Positions 9,482-18,277 of a stretch of DNA of 64,000 bases are shown in pieces. Both the position numbers and the translations under genes were made by a program. Below the pieces are notes generated by a model, which saw nothing but the letters and a program-made list of their open reading frames with translations, ran no database searches and had not been told where the DNA came from. Positions within the stretch are counted from its first letter, which is position 1; each line of letters begins with the position of its first letter. This DNA is from Paenibacillus sp. RC67 (GTDB lineage Bacteria > Bacillota > Bacilli > Paenibacillales > NBRC-103111), in NCBI RefSeq assembly GCF_030020805.1, contig NZ_CP125098.1, positions 6,285,501-6,349,500 of the forward strand, in the 5' to 3' direction.

Positions 9482-9567
9482 GCCACTGTTGTTATCGGGA
9501 AATTTTCAATTCATTGCTTTACAGCGGGTATTTCCCGATAACAAAGGCGGCCGCTATCGCTCCTCCA
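9482..9567 (+). repeat. Dispersed hairpin repeat, copy 1
   Basis: A 13-bp perfect inverted repeat (9491-9503 with 9530-9542) is followed by a conserved 26-bp tail at 9542-9567 (CAAAGGCGG then CGCTATCGCT). The tail recurs with 24 of 26 bases at 24908-24933. CCACTG before and CAGCGG inside the loop are also shared with copy 2. No transposase is nearby. Confidence 0.65.
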
Positions 9568-9618
9568 GGGGACACCCTACCTCCCCACACAAGTTCCTAT
9601 TTCAGTTCCTTAACAATC

Positions 9619-9646
9619 TAAAAGACCCCGGCTTGCGCCGAGGTCT
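9619..9646 (-). terminator. Terminator downstream of the sugar-binding lipoprotein gene
   Basis: A 10-bp stem (9623-9632 with 9637-9646, 4-nt loop, one mismatch) is followed on the minus strand by TTTTAG. It lies 12 nt beyond the stop codon. Confidence 0.8.
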
Positions 9647-9658
9647 GAGTTAGGAATA

Positions 9659-10960
9659 TTATTTTTTCAGGCTATCCCAAGTTTTTTGGAATTCGTCCAG
9701 CATTTGATCCTTCGTTTTTTGCTTAGCAACGTAGGCTTGCATCGCAGCGGCGAACTTCTGGCTGCTCGCTTCTCCGCCCGGGAACTTAAACCAGTTCCAG
9801 CTGAGCGTCTTGTTTTCTTTACTGTATTTGATAATATCTGCAGCCAGTGGACCTAAAATTTTCTCGTCTGCCGGAATGTTAGTAAAGGCAGGGATAAACT
9901 TGAATTCTTCCGTAATATATTTTTTACCGATATCGGAGCTAACCATCCAGTTAAGGAACTTTTTAGCTTCTTCTTTATTAGGTGAGTTTTTGTTAATAAC
10001 CCAGTTATTAGGCACGCCGACTGGAAGCTTATCATTCGCTGCCGCATCATCGCTGATCGGCATAGGCAGGAAGCCTACTTTGATATTAGGGTTCGTTTGT
10101 GTAATTTGCAGCTGTGTCCAGTTACCTTGCTGCGTCATAGCCGCTTTACCTGTCGCAAACTCAGTAACTTGCGTTTTATAGTCGGTTTGCAGTGGGTTTT
10201 TGTTGCCGTATTTCAATTGCAGGTCGAACAGCTTCATCCAATTCTCGAATCCTGCGTTGCCTTGAATTTTAGCCGTACCTTTGTTCAAGCCGTCAATAAA
10301 TGCATTAGGATCAGGCTGTTGAGCGAATGGAATGTTGACGAAGTGGTTACCCAGCACCCACCACTCTCCATAACCGTTCACGAAAGGCTGAATGCCTTTG
10401 TCCTGCAGCTTCTTAGCCGCGTCTTCCAGCTGAGACAACGTCTTAGGCACTTCTGTAATGCCTGCTTGAGCAAATAAGTCTTTATTATACAAGAAGCCAT
10501 AGCCTTCCAAATTCAGCGGCTGACCGTACAGCTTGCCGTTTTTGGTCATTGGCTCTTTAGCTACAGGTACCATGTCTTTAACCCAAGGCTGATCGGACAA
10601 ATCTTCCAGATGCTCGATCCACTTATCCAGGTCGGAGAAACCGCCATTGTTGAAAATATCCGGCTTGTCGCCCGAGTTAAACTTTGCCATCAGCGCTGCG
10701 CCATAGTCGGAGCCGCCGCCCACTGTATCGATTTGAATCTTAACCCCCGGGTTCGCTTTCTCATATTCTGCGGCTAACTTAGCCAAAGGCTCGGCGATTT
10801 CCACCTTGAATTGGAACATTTTGAGCGTTACTTTTTTGGCACCGGCATCTCCGCCTGTCGTACCTGCTGCTCCTGGTGCCGGGTCGCTCTTCGCGCAGCC
10901 AGCTAGCAAGGAGCCCAGCATTACCGTAGTCAAGCTTAATATTGCAATCTTCTTTTTCAT
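9659..10960 (-). CDS. Sugar ABC transporter substrate-binding lipoprotein
   Basis: The 433-residue protein starts with a lipoprotein signal peptide; the lipobox LLAGC places the lipidated cysteine at residue 22, followed by a Gly/Ala-rich linker. The rest matches family 1 extracellular solute-binding proteins (MalE/UgpB-like): an early KMFQFKVEIAEPL strand, YGQPLNLEGYGFLYNKDLF, and a C-terminal WMVSSDIGKKY segment. It would bind a sugar or oligosaccharide outside the membrane and deliver it to the two permeases encoded upstream on the same strand. No ATPase is present, as is usual for Bacillales CUT1 systems that share MsmX. It is separated from the permease gene by 174 nt without a clear terminator. 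The ligand is unknown. Confidence 0.9.
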   Translation of the reverse strand: MKKKIAILSLTTVMLGSLLAGCAKSDPAPGAAGTTGGDAGAKKVTLKMFQFKVEIAEPLAKLAAEYEKANPGVKIQIDTVGGGSDYGAALMAKFNSGDKPDIFNNGGFSDLDKWIEHLEDLSDQPWVKDMVPVAKEPMTKNGKLYGQPLNLEGYGFLYNKDLFAQAGITEVPKTLSQLEDAAKKLQDKGIQPFVNGYGEWWVLGNHFVNIPFAQQPDPNAFIDGLNKGTAKIQGNAGFENWMKLFDLQLKYGNKNPLQTDYKTQVTEFATGKAAMTQQGNWTQLQITQTNPNIKVGFLPMPISDDAAANDKLPVGVPNNWVINKNSPNKEEAKKFLNWMVSSDIGKKYITEEFKFIPAFTNIPADEKILGPLAADIIKYSKENKTLSWNWFKFPGGEASSQKFAAAMQAYVAKQKTKDQMLDEFQKTWDSLKK

Positions 10961-11134
10961 TAGAGAAGCCTCCCCTTAAAATTGATGATTTCTATGAAGC
11001 GTCTATATCAAATCTTTAGTGTTAACGCCTTTATTGTAAAAAATTATCCCTACTGCGAACACGGACAATATTGAACGAAAAGGTGTAACCTATTGACTCG
11101 CTGTACTGGATCCAATCCAAATCCTTATCTACAA

Positions 11135-11971
11135 TTATCCTTTTACCGAGCCTGCTGTGATTCCCTCGATGATATGCTTTTGCATCGCCAGGAAAAACAG
11201 AACAATTGGAATGACACCCAGTACCAGCGCTGCGAGCGCTAAATCCCACTGTTTCGTATATTGACCGAAGAAGGAATAGGTCGTTAACGGAATCGTCCGC
11301 AAATCCGGACTGTTCAATATAAGCATCGGAAGCAGGAAGTCGTTCCATATCCACAAGCTGTTTAAGAGAACAACCGTTACCGTCATCGGCTTCAGCAGCG
11401 GGAAAACAATCTTCCAAAATACGCCCAAAGGAGAGCATCCGTCGACCGTAGCCGATTCTTCCACTTCCATAGGAATCGATTTAATAAATCCATGATACAA
11501 AAATACGTTAAGGGAAACGCCAAACCCGAAATAACATATTACGAGACCGGGGATACTGTCCATAAGTCCAACTTCACTGGCTACACGCACCAACGGAATC
11601 ATGATCGATTGGAACGGGATGACCATCGCTGCAACAAAGGCAAGAAACACTAGATTATTAAAGCGTGACGGAACTCTGACCAACCGATAGGCAGCCAACG
11701 AGCTGATCACGACTAGCCCAAGATTACTGAATACGGTAATGAGCAATGAATTCCAGAATGCTTGCGGAAACTTCATGATGCCCCATACTTTCACGTAATT
11801 GCTGAAGTTGAGCGACTGCGGCAGGCTTGCTGAGTTAATTAACAGTTCACCGAAGCTTTTCATGGAGTTGACGATAACAAAATAAAACGGGACAAGAAAC
11901 AGCAATCCAACGATAATACCGATAATTTCTAACGATAACAACCGAAGATTGTAAGTGTGTTTCGCTTCCAT
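11135..11971 (-). CDS. Carbohydrate ABC transporter permease (MalG type)
   Basis: The 278-residue membrane protein has six predicted helices and the conserved cytoplasmic EAA-like loop (VEESATVDGCSPLGVFWKIVFPLLKP) that contacts the ATPase. It ends with a short ITAGSVKG tail typical of MalG-type permeases. Its ATG overlaps the stop codon of the upstream permease by one base (TAATG), so the two are translationally coupled. It forms the membrane pore of a CUT1 importer together with that partner and the lipoprotein at 9659-10960. Confidence 0.92.
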   Translation of the reverse strand: MEAKHTYNLRLLSLEIIGIIVGLLFLVPFYFVIVNSMKSFGELLINSASLPQSLNFSNYVKVWGIMKFPQAFWNSLLITVFSNLGLVVISSLAAYRLVRVPSRFNNLVFLAFVAAMVIPFQSIMIPLVRVASEVGLMDSIPGLVICYFGFGVSLNVFLYHGFIKSIPMEVEESATVDGCSPLGVFWKIVFPLLKPMTVTVVLLNSLWIWNDFLLPMLILNSPDLRTIPLTTYSFFGQYTKQWDLALAALVLGVIPIVLFFLAMQKHIIEGITAGSVKG

Positions 11972-12855
11972 TACACTTCAACCTCCTTCTTCTTCGTTGT
12001 CCAAACTTGAACCATTGTAATGAGCGCTACTACGATAAAGAATATAAATGCTTTGGCCGTTCCTAGCCCATAACGATTATTACGGAACGCCTCGTCGTAG
12101 ATGTTAAGCGCAACGGACTGCGTTGAGTTGAACGGACCGCCTTTAGTCAACGAAACGTTGAGATCGTACATTTTGAACGCCCACGAAATCGTCAGAAATA
12201 AACAGACAGTGACGGCAGGCATAATGAGCGGAATCGTAATTTGACGAAGCGTTTGCCACCGGTTTGCCCCATCGATATAGGCAGCTTCTACAATATCCTT
12301 TGGCACATTCGCCAATGCGGCAATGTAGATGACCATCAAATACCCTGCGGTTTGCCATACGCTTACGATGACCAGACCCCAGAAGGCGGTTGGAGCATCT
12401 CCGAGCCAAGGCAGTTGGAAAAATCCGATGTTCGTCGCCTCGCCGATCGTTGCAAACCCTTTTACAAAAATGAACTGCCAGATGAAGCCGAGCAGCAAGC
12501 CCCCAATGACGTTAGGCATGAAAAACACGGTACGTAAAATATTACGGGTTTTCAGCGCCTGCGTCAGCAGAAGAGCTAATGAGAAACCGACCAAGTTGGC
12601 AAGCACCACGTTCGTTATGGTGAATTTGGCTGTAAACCAGAAAGACGAGTGAAAATCTTTATCGTCCACAATAATTTTTTTGAAATTATCGAGTCCTATC
12701 CATTTGATCGTAGAAGTGACTCCGTTCCATTCGGTAAACGAATAATAAATGCTCATCAGAAACGGTACGATCACGATAATGGAGAAAAAGACGAGCGCCG
12801 GACCGACGAATACTGTCTGGAGCATCCAATCCGACAAGCGATGCTTAGCTTTCAT
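11971..12855 (-). CDS. Sugar ABC transporter permease (MalF type)
   Basis: The MalF/UgpA-type permease is 294 residues from the chosen start, with six predicted helices and the EAA loop (DIVEAAYIDGANRWQTLRQITIPLIMP). I chose the ATG at 12855 because AAAAGGGGGA lies just upstream at proper spacing; an earlier in-frame ATG at 12918 has no ribosome binding site and would add a basic non-conserved extension. It is the first gene of the importer and is divergent from the YesM-type kinase operon, which probably controls it. No cre-like site was found in the intergenic region. Confidence 0.9.
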   Translation of the reverse strand: MKAKHRLSDWMLQTVFVGPALVFFSIIVIVPFLMSIYYSFTEWNGVTSTIKWIGLDNFKKIIVDDKDFHSSFWFTAKFTITNVVLANLVGFSLALLLTQALKTRNILRTVFFMPNVIGGLLLGFIWQFIFVKGFATIGEATNIGFFQLPWLGDAPTAFWGLVIVSVWQTAGYLMVIYIAALANVPKDIVEAAYIDGANRWQTLRQITIPLIMPAVTVCLFLTISWAFKMYDLNVSLTKGGPFNSTQSVALNIYDEAFRNNRYGLGTAKAFIFFIVVALITMVQVWTTKKKEVEV

Positions 12856-13007
12856 AGCATCTTTCCCCCTTTTGATAAGTATAACCCTAGTATAGAAACG
12901 AATGCGGTTGAAAAACACCGATTATGGTGACCCATCAGGTGGAATTTATTGATATCCCTTGTTACAATAAACTTGGCAATTGCATAAGACCACGAAGGGG
13001 GCCGTCT

Positions 13008-14792
13008 ATGATCCGTAACAGCATCCGCAATAAGCTGATTATCTTTTTGCTTGCCGCTACCATCATCCCGATCTCTACTTCTATGGTTATTACTTATTTT
13101 TTCACGAAGCAGTCGATTTCGGGAGAGACTATCGCTAGCAACTCGAACCTCATCTACCAGGGGAAGACGAATATTATGAACTACCTCAGGGTGATCGAGC
13201 AGAGCTCCTTATCGGTGTATAACGACACAACGCTGTACAAAATTATCGAGAGCGGAGATTCGGATTATTTAAGCATCAGCGAAATATCGAGAGGCCTGCA
13301 AACCTTGTTTAATTCGGTTAAGGAAATCAGGCAGACGTATTTATTCATCGCCAAAAGCGATCGTTCGTTCTCGATATTGCTGGGGAATCCATTACGCAAC
13401 GAAGGTGTAAGTGCCAAATACCATCCCGACATGATGAATAGTGAGCTTCGTCTGGAGCCTACTCACCTCATCCATGACTACAAGATGGGAGGCATATTTT
13501 ACGTTCCTCCGTCGTCCGTTATTACACTTCATCGGTCAATCCGAAACGCTTTGACGCAGCAGGAGCTCGGCATTCTGTCCATCGATTTCAGTGTAGACGT
13601 AATTCGATCCATTAGTGATCAGCTATACACACCCGGCCAGGACGAGCTGTACATACTGGATAACAACGGTACGGTTGTATATGGGACAGATCCTGCTACG
13701 GTGGGACATGTGCTCCGTGAGGAATGGGTAGATCATCTTCTGGCTATGCCCGATAATAAAGGAAGCTTCGAGTGGAAAAGCAAATCGTTCTCCGGCATAC
13801 ATATTTACGAACGTATGTCGACGCCATACATGAACTGGACCCTAGTGAAACGGATTCCGTACGAAAGCTTGTACAAAAATGCACGTGAGCTTACCAAAAT
13901 CAACACGCTCATTTTCAGCGTGTTCTTGATTGTTGTTATTTCGGCAACGCTCTATATTTCGTTCCGATTTACAGCGCCGATCAAAAATTTGATCGGATAC
14001 ATTAACAAAATTCAGACCGGCAATATGCAGGTCGATATTCAGGTGAGCAGCAACGATGAGATTGGTATTCTCGCTCGGCGCTTCCGTCTCATGATGCAGA
14101 CGATCAACAATTTGATATTGAGTGAGTACAAGCTGGATTTAGCCAATAAGACGAATCAGTTGAAGGCGCTGCAGGCGCAGATCAATCCGCATTTTTTGTA
14201 TAACAGCCTTCAGTCGATAGGGACATTAGCATTGCAGCACCAGGCACCCAAGATTTACACACTGCTGTCATCTTTGGCCAAAATGATGCGCTACAGCATG
14301 AACACGAATGAAACCATTGTCCCGCTCAAGCAGGAGCTGGATCATGTCAAATCGTATTTGCAGCTGCAAATGCAGCGTTTTGAAAATGACCTGTCCGTCT
14401 CATTCGAAGTGAATGACGATACGCTTGAAATCGAGGTACCTAAGATGATTCTTCAACCGTTGGTTGAAAACTATTTCAAGCATGGCTTCGACCCTCGCGA
14501 GAAATCGAACAGCTTGCTTATAGCCGGAAAGATCATGGATGGACGGCAGCTTCAGCTTATTGTGGAAGACAACGGGAGTGGTATAGAAGCAGAGCAGCTC
14601 GTCAAGCTGCAAAAGCAGTTGAGTCAGCATCTGAAAGCTGCAGCCGAACCATCGGAAAGCATCGGACTACTGAATGTGAGCGCAAGGCTGCAGCTTTATT
14701 TTCAGGGAGCAGCCATGAGCATTGAGGCTTGCAACCCGTCCGGGTTAAAGGTTACGATTACGATTCCATTAGATGCACAAAACCATAGTTAG
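13008..14792 (+). CDS. YesM-type sensor histidine kinase
   Basis: The protein is 594 residues from the ATG at 13008, chosen for the GAAGGGGG site just upstream; an in-frame ATG at 12924 lacks one. Order: transmembrane helix 1 (about residues 8-30), a large extracytoplasmic sensor region, helix 2 (INTLIFSVFLIVVISATLY), a HAMP domain, the His_kinase motif INPHFLYNSLQ with the phospho-accepting His, and a HATPase domain with the N-box ENYFKHG, VEDNGSG and GLLNVSARL. This is the LytS/YesM class, usually paired with YesN-type AraC regulators that control adjacent sugar transporters. Here it is divergent from such a transporter and 45 nt upstream of its regulator. Confidence 0.93.
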   Translation: MIRNSIRNKLIIFLLAATIIPISTSMVITYFFTKQSISGETIASNSNLIYQGKTNIMNYLRVIEQSSLSVYNDTTLYKIIESGDSDYLSISEISRGLQTLFNSVKEIRQTYLFIAKSDRSFSILLGNPLRNEGVSAKYHPDMMNSELRLEPTHLIHDYKMGGIFYVPPSSVITLHRSIRNALTQQELGILSIDFSVDVIRSISDQLYTPGQDELYILDNNGTVVYGTDPATVGHVLREEWVDHLLAMPDNKGSFEWKSKSFSGIHIYERMSTPYMNWTLVKRIPYESLYKNARELTKINTLIFSVFLIVVISATLYISFRFTAPIKNLIGYINKIQTGNMQVDIQVSSNDEIGILARRFRLMMQTINNLILSEYKLDLANKTNQLKALQAQINPHFLYNSLQSIGTLALQHQAPKIYTLLSSLAKMMRYSMNTNETIVPLKQELDHVKSYLQLQMQRFENDLSVSFEVNDDTLEIEVPKMILQPLVENYFKHGFDPREKSNSLLIAGKIMDGRQLQLIVEDNGSGIEAEQLVKLQKQLSQHLKAAAEPSESIGLLNVSARLQLYFQGAAMSIEACNPSGLKVTITIPLDAQNHS

Positions 14793-14837
14793 TTTGGCCT
14801 CAGTATCCTACAGGGGCTGTTTAGGAGGAACCACATC

Positions 14838-16454
14838 ATGAAAGCCATCATTGTAGACGACGAGAAGCATGTACGCGAAGCTGTCAAGCTGCTTGTAGAT
14901 TGGAAGCATTTTGGGATCGATGCTATATTCGAAGCCCAGGACGGCGAAGAAGCGATTGAGATGATTCGGGAGCATCAGCCGCAGCTTATCTTCACGGACA
15001 TGATGATGCCGGTTAAAAGCGGGCTGGAGCTGCTGGAATGGCTCGCGGCTCATTATACTTGTGGCAAAACGATCGTCATCAGTGGACATGATGATTTTCA
15101 ATTGGTACGGCATACCGTCAAGCACGGCGGTGTCGATTACATATTGAAGCCTATTGATGCGGAGCAGCTTCATGCAGCAGTTAGTAAAGCATTGGAAAGC
15201 TGGACCCGCGAAGAGGATGAGCGCCATCGTCAGCGGCAGAGCAACATCGAGATGAATCAGATTCGACCTGTATATTGGGAGAAGCTGCTCTCCAACCTGG
15301 TTGCGGAGCCATCTACTTATGAAGCCACCGCAGCCGCTTTAAGCCAGGAGTTCGGCTTGGACCGCAGCGTGAAGGAGTGCAGGGTAGCCATCATGACCCT
15401 GGATACGATGAACGCCGCACTCAAAAAGAAGTTCGATGCGAACTCGGACCTATTATTCTTTTCCATTACGAATATATGTAATGAGATCCTGCGGGATGGC
15501 CAACGTGGAGTCGCATATCGCTACTGGAACAGCGAGGGAGAGATTATCCTGCTGCTGTTCGGCTCTAGTGATTCATGGAGAACTATTCTCTCTTCCATTC
15601 AACAGGGAATGATGACTGCGCTGCGAAGCAGCTTGGATATCGGTGTCAGCCGTGTCCAGCCTTTCCCTTCCGGTTTGTCTCCCGCTTACAAGGACGCACG
15701 TACTGCATTGCGCAGACGCAACCTGCTCTCCAAGGAAAAGCAGGTCTATTTGATGCCGGACCCGCTGCCAACCTCGCAGCCCGTGCTTTCATTCAGCAAT
15801 TATTCGGAACAGATCCGTCTGGCCGTTCAAAGCGGCAGCGTCGAACAAATCAGCAGAGCGGCGGAAGACTGGTTTACAGCTGTAAGCACGCTCGATGTAA
15901 TCACCTTGGAGCAGCTTGAGCTATGGTGGAGCGAATACAACGTGATGCGCAGCCGCTGGCTTGTAGAGTGGTTCGGCGAGAAGCCGCCTGCCCTAAAAAC
16001 ATGGCTGAACTCCACTCCATTCACGATCCCATCAGATGAGGCAGGCTCCTTGTCCGTACCGTTATGGAGGGAGCAGCTAACCGAAAGCTTGATTGAGCTA
16101 TCCAAGCATTTGCTTGAGCATCAGCATCAGGATCAAAACGTCATTTACGAGATTGCAAAGTATATTCAAAACCATTATCATCAGGATATTACGCTTCAAG
16201 AGATTGCCAATCATTTCTATTTAAGCCGTGAATATATTTCCCGTAAATTCAAACAAGAGTTTAAAGTCAATTTATCCGATTATCTTAGTGACATTCGTGT
16301 TGAGAAAGCGAAGCTTCTCCTGTTAAATCCTCATCTGCGGATTGCTCAGGTCGCCGAGATGGTAGGCTACGATGATGAGAAATATTTCAGTAAAGTGTTT
16401 AAAAAGACGGTTGGCCTCTCACCGAACGAGTACAGGAAGGTGAATCAACCATGA
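14838..16454 (+). CDS. YesN-type response regulator with AraC-family DNA-binding domain
   Basis: The 538-residue protein has an N-terminal receiver domain: VDDEKH acidic pocket, phospho-acceptor Asp in LIFTDMMMP, Thr/Ser in VISGHDD, Lys in ILKPID. A long middle region resembling the YesN linker follows, and a C-terminal AraC helix-turn-helix pair (ITLQEIANHFYLSREYISRKFKQEF and RIAQVAEMVGYDDEKYFSKVFKKTVGLSPNEYR). AGGAGGA precedes the ATG. It is encoded after its kinase and overlaps the next gene by 4 nt (ATGA). The likely target is the divergent ABC transporter promoter, this operon, or both. Confidence 0.93.
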   Translation: MKAIIVDDEKHVREAVKLLVDWKHFGIDAIFEAQDGEEAIEMIREHQPQLIFTDMMMPVKSGLELLEWLAAHYTCGKTIVISGHDDFQLVRHTVKHGGVDYILKPIDAEQLHAAVSKALESWTREEDERHRQRQSNIEMNQIRPVYWEKLLSNLVAEPSTYEATAAALSQEFGLDRSVKECRVAIMTLDTMNAALKKKFDANSDLLFFSITNICNEILRDGQRGVAYRYWNSEGEIILLLFGSSDSWRTILSSIQQGMMTALRSSLDIGVSRVQPFPSGLSPAYKDARTALRRRNLLSKEKQVYLMPDPLPTSQPVLSFSNYSEQIRLAVQSGSVEQISRAAEDWFTAVSTLDVITLEQLELWWSEYNVMRSRWLVEWFGEKPPALKTWLNSTPFTIPSDEAGSLSVPLWREQLTESLIELSKHLLEHQHQDQNVIYEIAKYIQNHYHQDITLQEIANHFYLSREYISRKFKQEFKVNLSDYLSDIRVEKAKLLLLNPHLRIAQVAEMVGYDDEKYFSKVFKKTVGLSPNEYRKVNQP

Positions 16455-16882
16455 ATACGCCCATCGAACCTGCTTCCGAGCAGCTTGTGGTGCGAAAAAG
16501 CAAGCCAGCTAAAGGAAGAAAAAAAACGTATGTTTTTTTATTTATGGGATGGACGCTGCTGATCGCCCTGGGAGCGCTTGGCGCCAAGCTATATACGGAT
16601 CATTTGCGGCAGCAAATCGCCGCTGAGATAGCTCAGCAGACTGAGGTACAGCTGCAAGCCGTACAAGAGGACTACCAGAAGCAAATTGCCCAGCTAAAAG
16701 ATAGCGTCAGCAGCGATCTGACGAAGATGCAAGGAAAAATCGATTCTTTGAACGAACTGCTCGCTTTTACTAAAGATAGCGCCAACAGCAAGACCGACAA
16801 CAGTAATCAGCTGTATACACAGCTGAATGAAGTGAAGAAAAAACTCGATGAGTTGAAGAAAAACCTGGATGTACTGCAATAA
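16451..16882 (+). CDS. Small membrane-anchored coiled-coil protein
   Basis: I do not recognise a named family. The 143-residue protein has a basic cytoplasmic N-terminus (KPAKGRKK), one transmembrane helix (about residues 28-46, YVFLFMGWTLLIALGALGA) and an extracytoplasmic, strongly heptad-like helix (about 50-143) rich in Gln, Glu, Lys and Leu with few aromatics. This resembles a membrane-tethered spacer or oligomerisation element. The ATG overlaps the regulator stop (ATGA), and the phosphodiester glycosidase gene follows within 14 nt, so all four proteins are probably made together. It may scaffold the glycosidase at the membrane; that is inference. Confidence 0.8.
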   Translation: MNTPIEPASEQLVVRKSKPAKGRKKTYVFLFMGWTLLIALGALGAKLYTDHLRQQIAAEIAQQTEVQLQAVQEDYQKQIAQLKDSVSSDLTKMQGKIDSLNELLAFTKDSANSKTDNSNQLYTQLNEVKKKLDELKKNLDVLQ

Positions 16883-16895
16883 GGAGACCCATGCA

Positions 16896-17972
16896 ATGAA
16901 TAATCCTATTCAACTTATTAACCGTACCCTTCTATTGGCCTTAGCGCCTTTTATCGGTATTATGATCTTTTTACTTTGTACCCAGTTGTCGGTCCAGCTT
17001 CCGGACCTTAAGCGGTTTGCCAAAACGGAGTTCTCGATTCAGACTCAATTGGAAGCATCGGGTCAACAGCTGGACAAGGCCAAAACGGATGCAACTCAAA
17101 CCAAGTCGACCATTGAGCGTTTTTTTCAGCTCTATGATAAAAGTGCCTCAGACGTCACGGCCATGGTGACGACAGCAGACGCCGCTTCCGCTAAGCCTAT
17201 GGCCATATTCGACTCACGCATTATGTCCAAGCTCGGCGGGAGTGTCGCCCGACAAACAAGCAGCTCTAATATCGATCTCAAGCTGTATAATTTTAGCGAT
17301 AAGAACTATAAGGGCTACGCTTTGAAGGTAAATATGAAATCGGATAAAGCGATGAAGATGGTGCTTGGCAAGGATGCGGTAGGCGGCAGCGAGACCACTT
17401 TGGATGCGGCACGGCGATACGGCGCTGTAGCCGGCATCAACGCAGGCGGCTTTGCCGATGATAACAAGACCGGCAAACGGTTTCCGCTCAGCACGACCAT
17501 GTATAACAGCAAGTATGTGTACGGCTTCGAGCCGACCTTTGAGGATCTTGCGTTTATCGGCTTGAGCACAGACCGCAAGCTCATCGGAGGAAGATTCTCG
17601 CGTCAGGAGGATCTAGACAAGCTGAAGCCAGCATTCGGTGCTACCTTCGTTCCTGTCCTGCTGCAAAACGGCAAGAAGCAAGCCATTCCGCCTCAATGGC
17701 AAAACTCGCCAGCCAGAGCGCCAAGAACCGTAGTCGGCAACTTTAAGAACGATCAACTGTTGTTCTTAGTTACGGACGGTTATGATGAGCGAGGCAATTC
17801 TGGCGCTACTCTTGCCGAGCTGCAGGACAAGCTCCTCCAGCTTGGAGTCAAGGATGCCTACAATCTAGATGGCGGAGGCTCTTCCAGCCTGATATATGAT
17901 GGTCAAATCATTAATCGTCCTTCAGACGGTCGGTTACGGCTTTTGCCGACTCATTTCTTGTTTTTTAAATAA
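16896..17972 (+). CDS. Phosphodiester glycosidase family protein (NAGPA/DUF2233 domain)
   Basis: The protein is 358 residues from the ATG at 16896, chosen for AAGGAG 9 nt upstream; an in-frame ATG at 16869 lies inside the previous gene. It has an N-terminal membrane anchor (about residues 8-30), a predicted helical stretch to about 95, and a C-terminal NAGPA domain with AGINAGGFADD, PRTVVGNFKNDQLLFLVTDG and NLDGGGSSSL, the signature of the family that uncovers N-acetylglucosamine-1-phosphodiesters. In bacteria it is thought to act on phosphodiester-linked cell-envelope or exopolysaccharide sugars outside the membrane. Being last in an operon with a sugar-sensing two-component system suggests that the released sugar is the signal or the transporter cargo. 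Confidence 0.85.
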   Translation: MNNPIQLINRTLLLALAPFIGIMIFLLCTQLSVQLPDLKRFAKTEFSIQTQLEASGQQLDKAKTDATQTKSTIERFFQLYDKSASDVTAMVTTADAASAKPMAIFDSRIMSKLGGSVARQTSSSNIDLKLYNFSDKNYKGYALKVNMKSDKAMKMVLGKDAVGGSETTLDAARRYGAVAGINAGGFADDNKTGKRFPLSTTMYNSKYVYGFEPTFEDLAFIGLSTDRKLIGGRFSRQEDLDKLKPAFGATFVPVLLQNGKKQAIPPQWQNSPARAPRTVVGNFKNDQLLFLVTDGYDERGNSGATLAELQDKLLQLGVKDAYNLDGGGSSSLIYDGQIINRPSDGRLRLLPTHFLFFK

Positions 17973-18040
17973 ATGTTCACATTTTGGTAATATTTTTTTA
18001 GGCAGTGATTGGTTATAATAATGTGCAGGGGGTGCAGCCG

Positions 18041-18139
18041 ATGTCAGCAACATTTTGGATTGTGAACTTAGTATTCTTGATGTTTATTGTAGCTATGTGC
18101 ACTGCATCTTATAATGATGACAAAACGAAAGGTCTTTAA
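18041..18139 (+). CDS. Possible 32-residue single-pass membrane protein
   Basis: This short ORF starts at ATG 18041 with GGGGGTG 8 nt upstream and encodes a hydrophobic helix (about residues 4-23, FWIVNLVFLMFIVAMCTA) and a charged tail (SYNDDKTKGL). A TATAAT lies at 18014-18019, though its -35 is weak. A terminator-like hairpin (18128-18150) overlaps its end. Small proteins of this shape are common in Bacillales and often missed by annotation. I recognise no family. Confidence 0.55.
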   Translation: MSATFWIVNLVFLMFIVAMCTASYNDDKTKGL

Positions 18140-18150
18140 TTAAGACCTTT
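18128..18150 (+). terminator. Hairpin overlapping the end of the small ORF
   Basis: A 9-bp perfect stem AAAGGTCTT (18128-18136) pairs with AAGACCTTT (18142-18150) around a 5-nt loop. Only short T-runs follow, so it is a weak terminator. Confidence 0.5.
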
Positions 18151-18208
18151 CTACAGATTCATAATGAGATAATCTTCTTTTTCGGTTTACCGGAAGCTAA
18201 GATCGAAA

Positions 18209-18258
18209 AAAGCATCACATTCCTTGAATCAAGGAATCCGTGATGCTTTCTGCTTTTT
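18209..18258. terminator. Strong bidirectional terminator
   Basis: A 10-bp stem (18209-18218 with 18240-18249) is extended by an inner 8-bp stem (18219-18226 with 18230-18237). T-runs on both sides (CTTTTTTT on plus, TTTTTTCG on minus) fit termination of the abrB-like gene and of plus-strand transcription. Confidence 0.85.
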
Positions 18259-18277
18259 TTAACCATCTATTGGGGTA

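Larger units (their letters stand above)
9237..9658. other. Intergenic region with short tandem repeat and a dispersed hairpin repeat
   Basis: This 420-bp stretch has no credible gene. It holds two near-identical 20-bp units with a 22-bp period (9438-9457, 9460-9479), a structured repeat (9482-9567) and the terminator of the solute-binding-protein gene (9623-9646). The repeat and the terminator are listed separately. Confidence 0.6.

Noticed and set aside
10985-11060. cre-like sequence near the first sugar transporter (around GTGTTAACGCC)
   Set aside because: Several core positions deviate from the cre consensus in either orientation.
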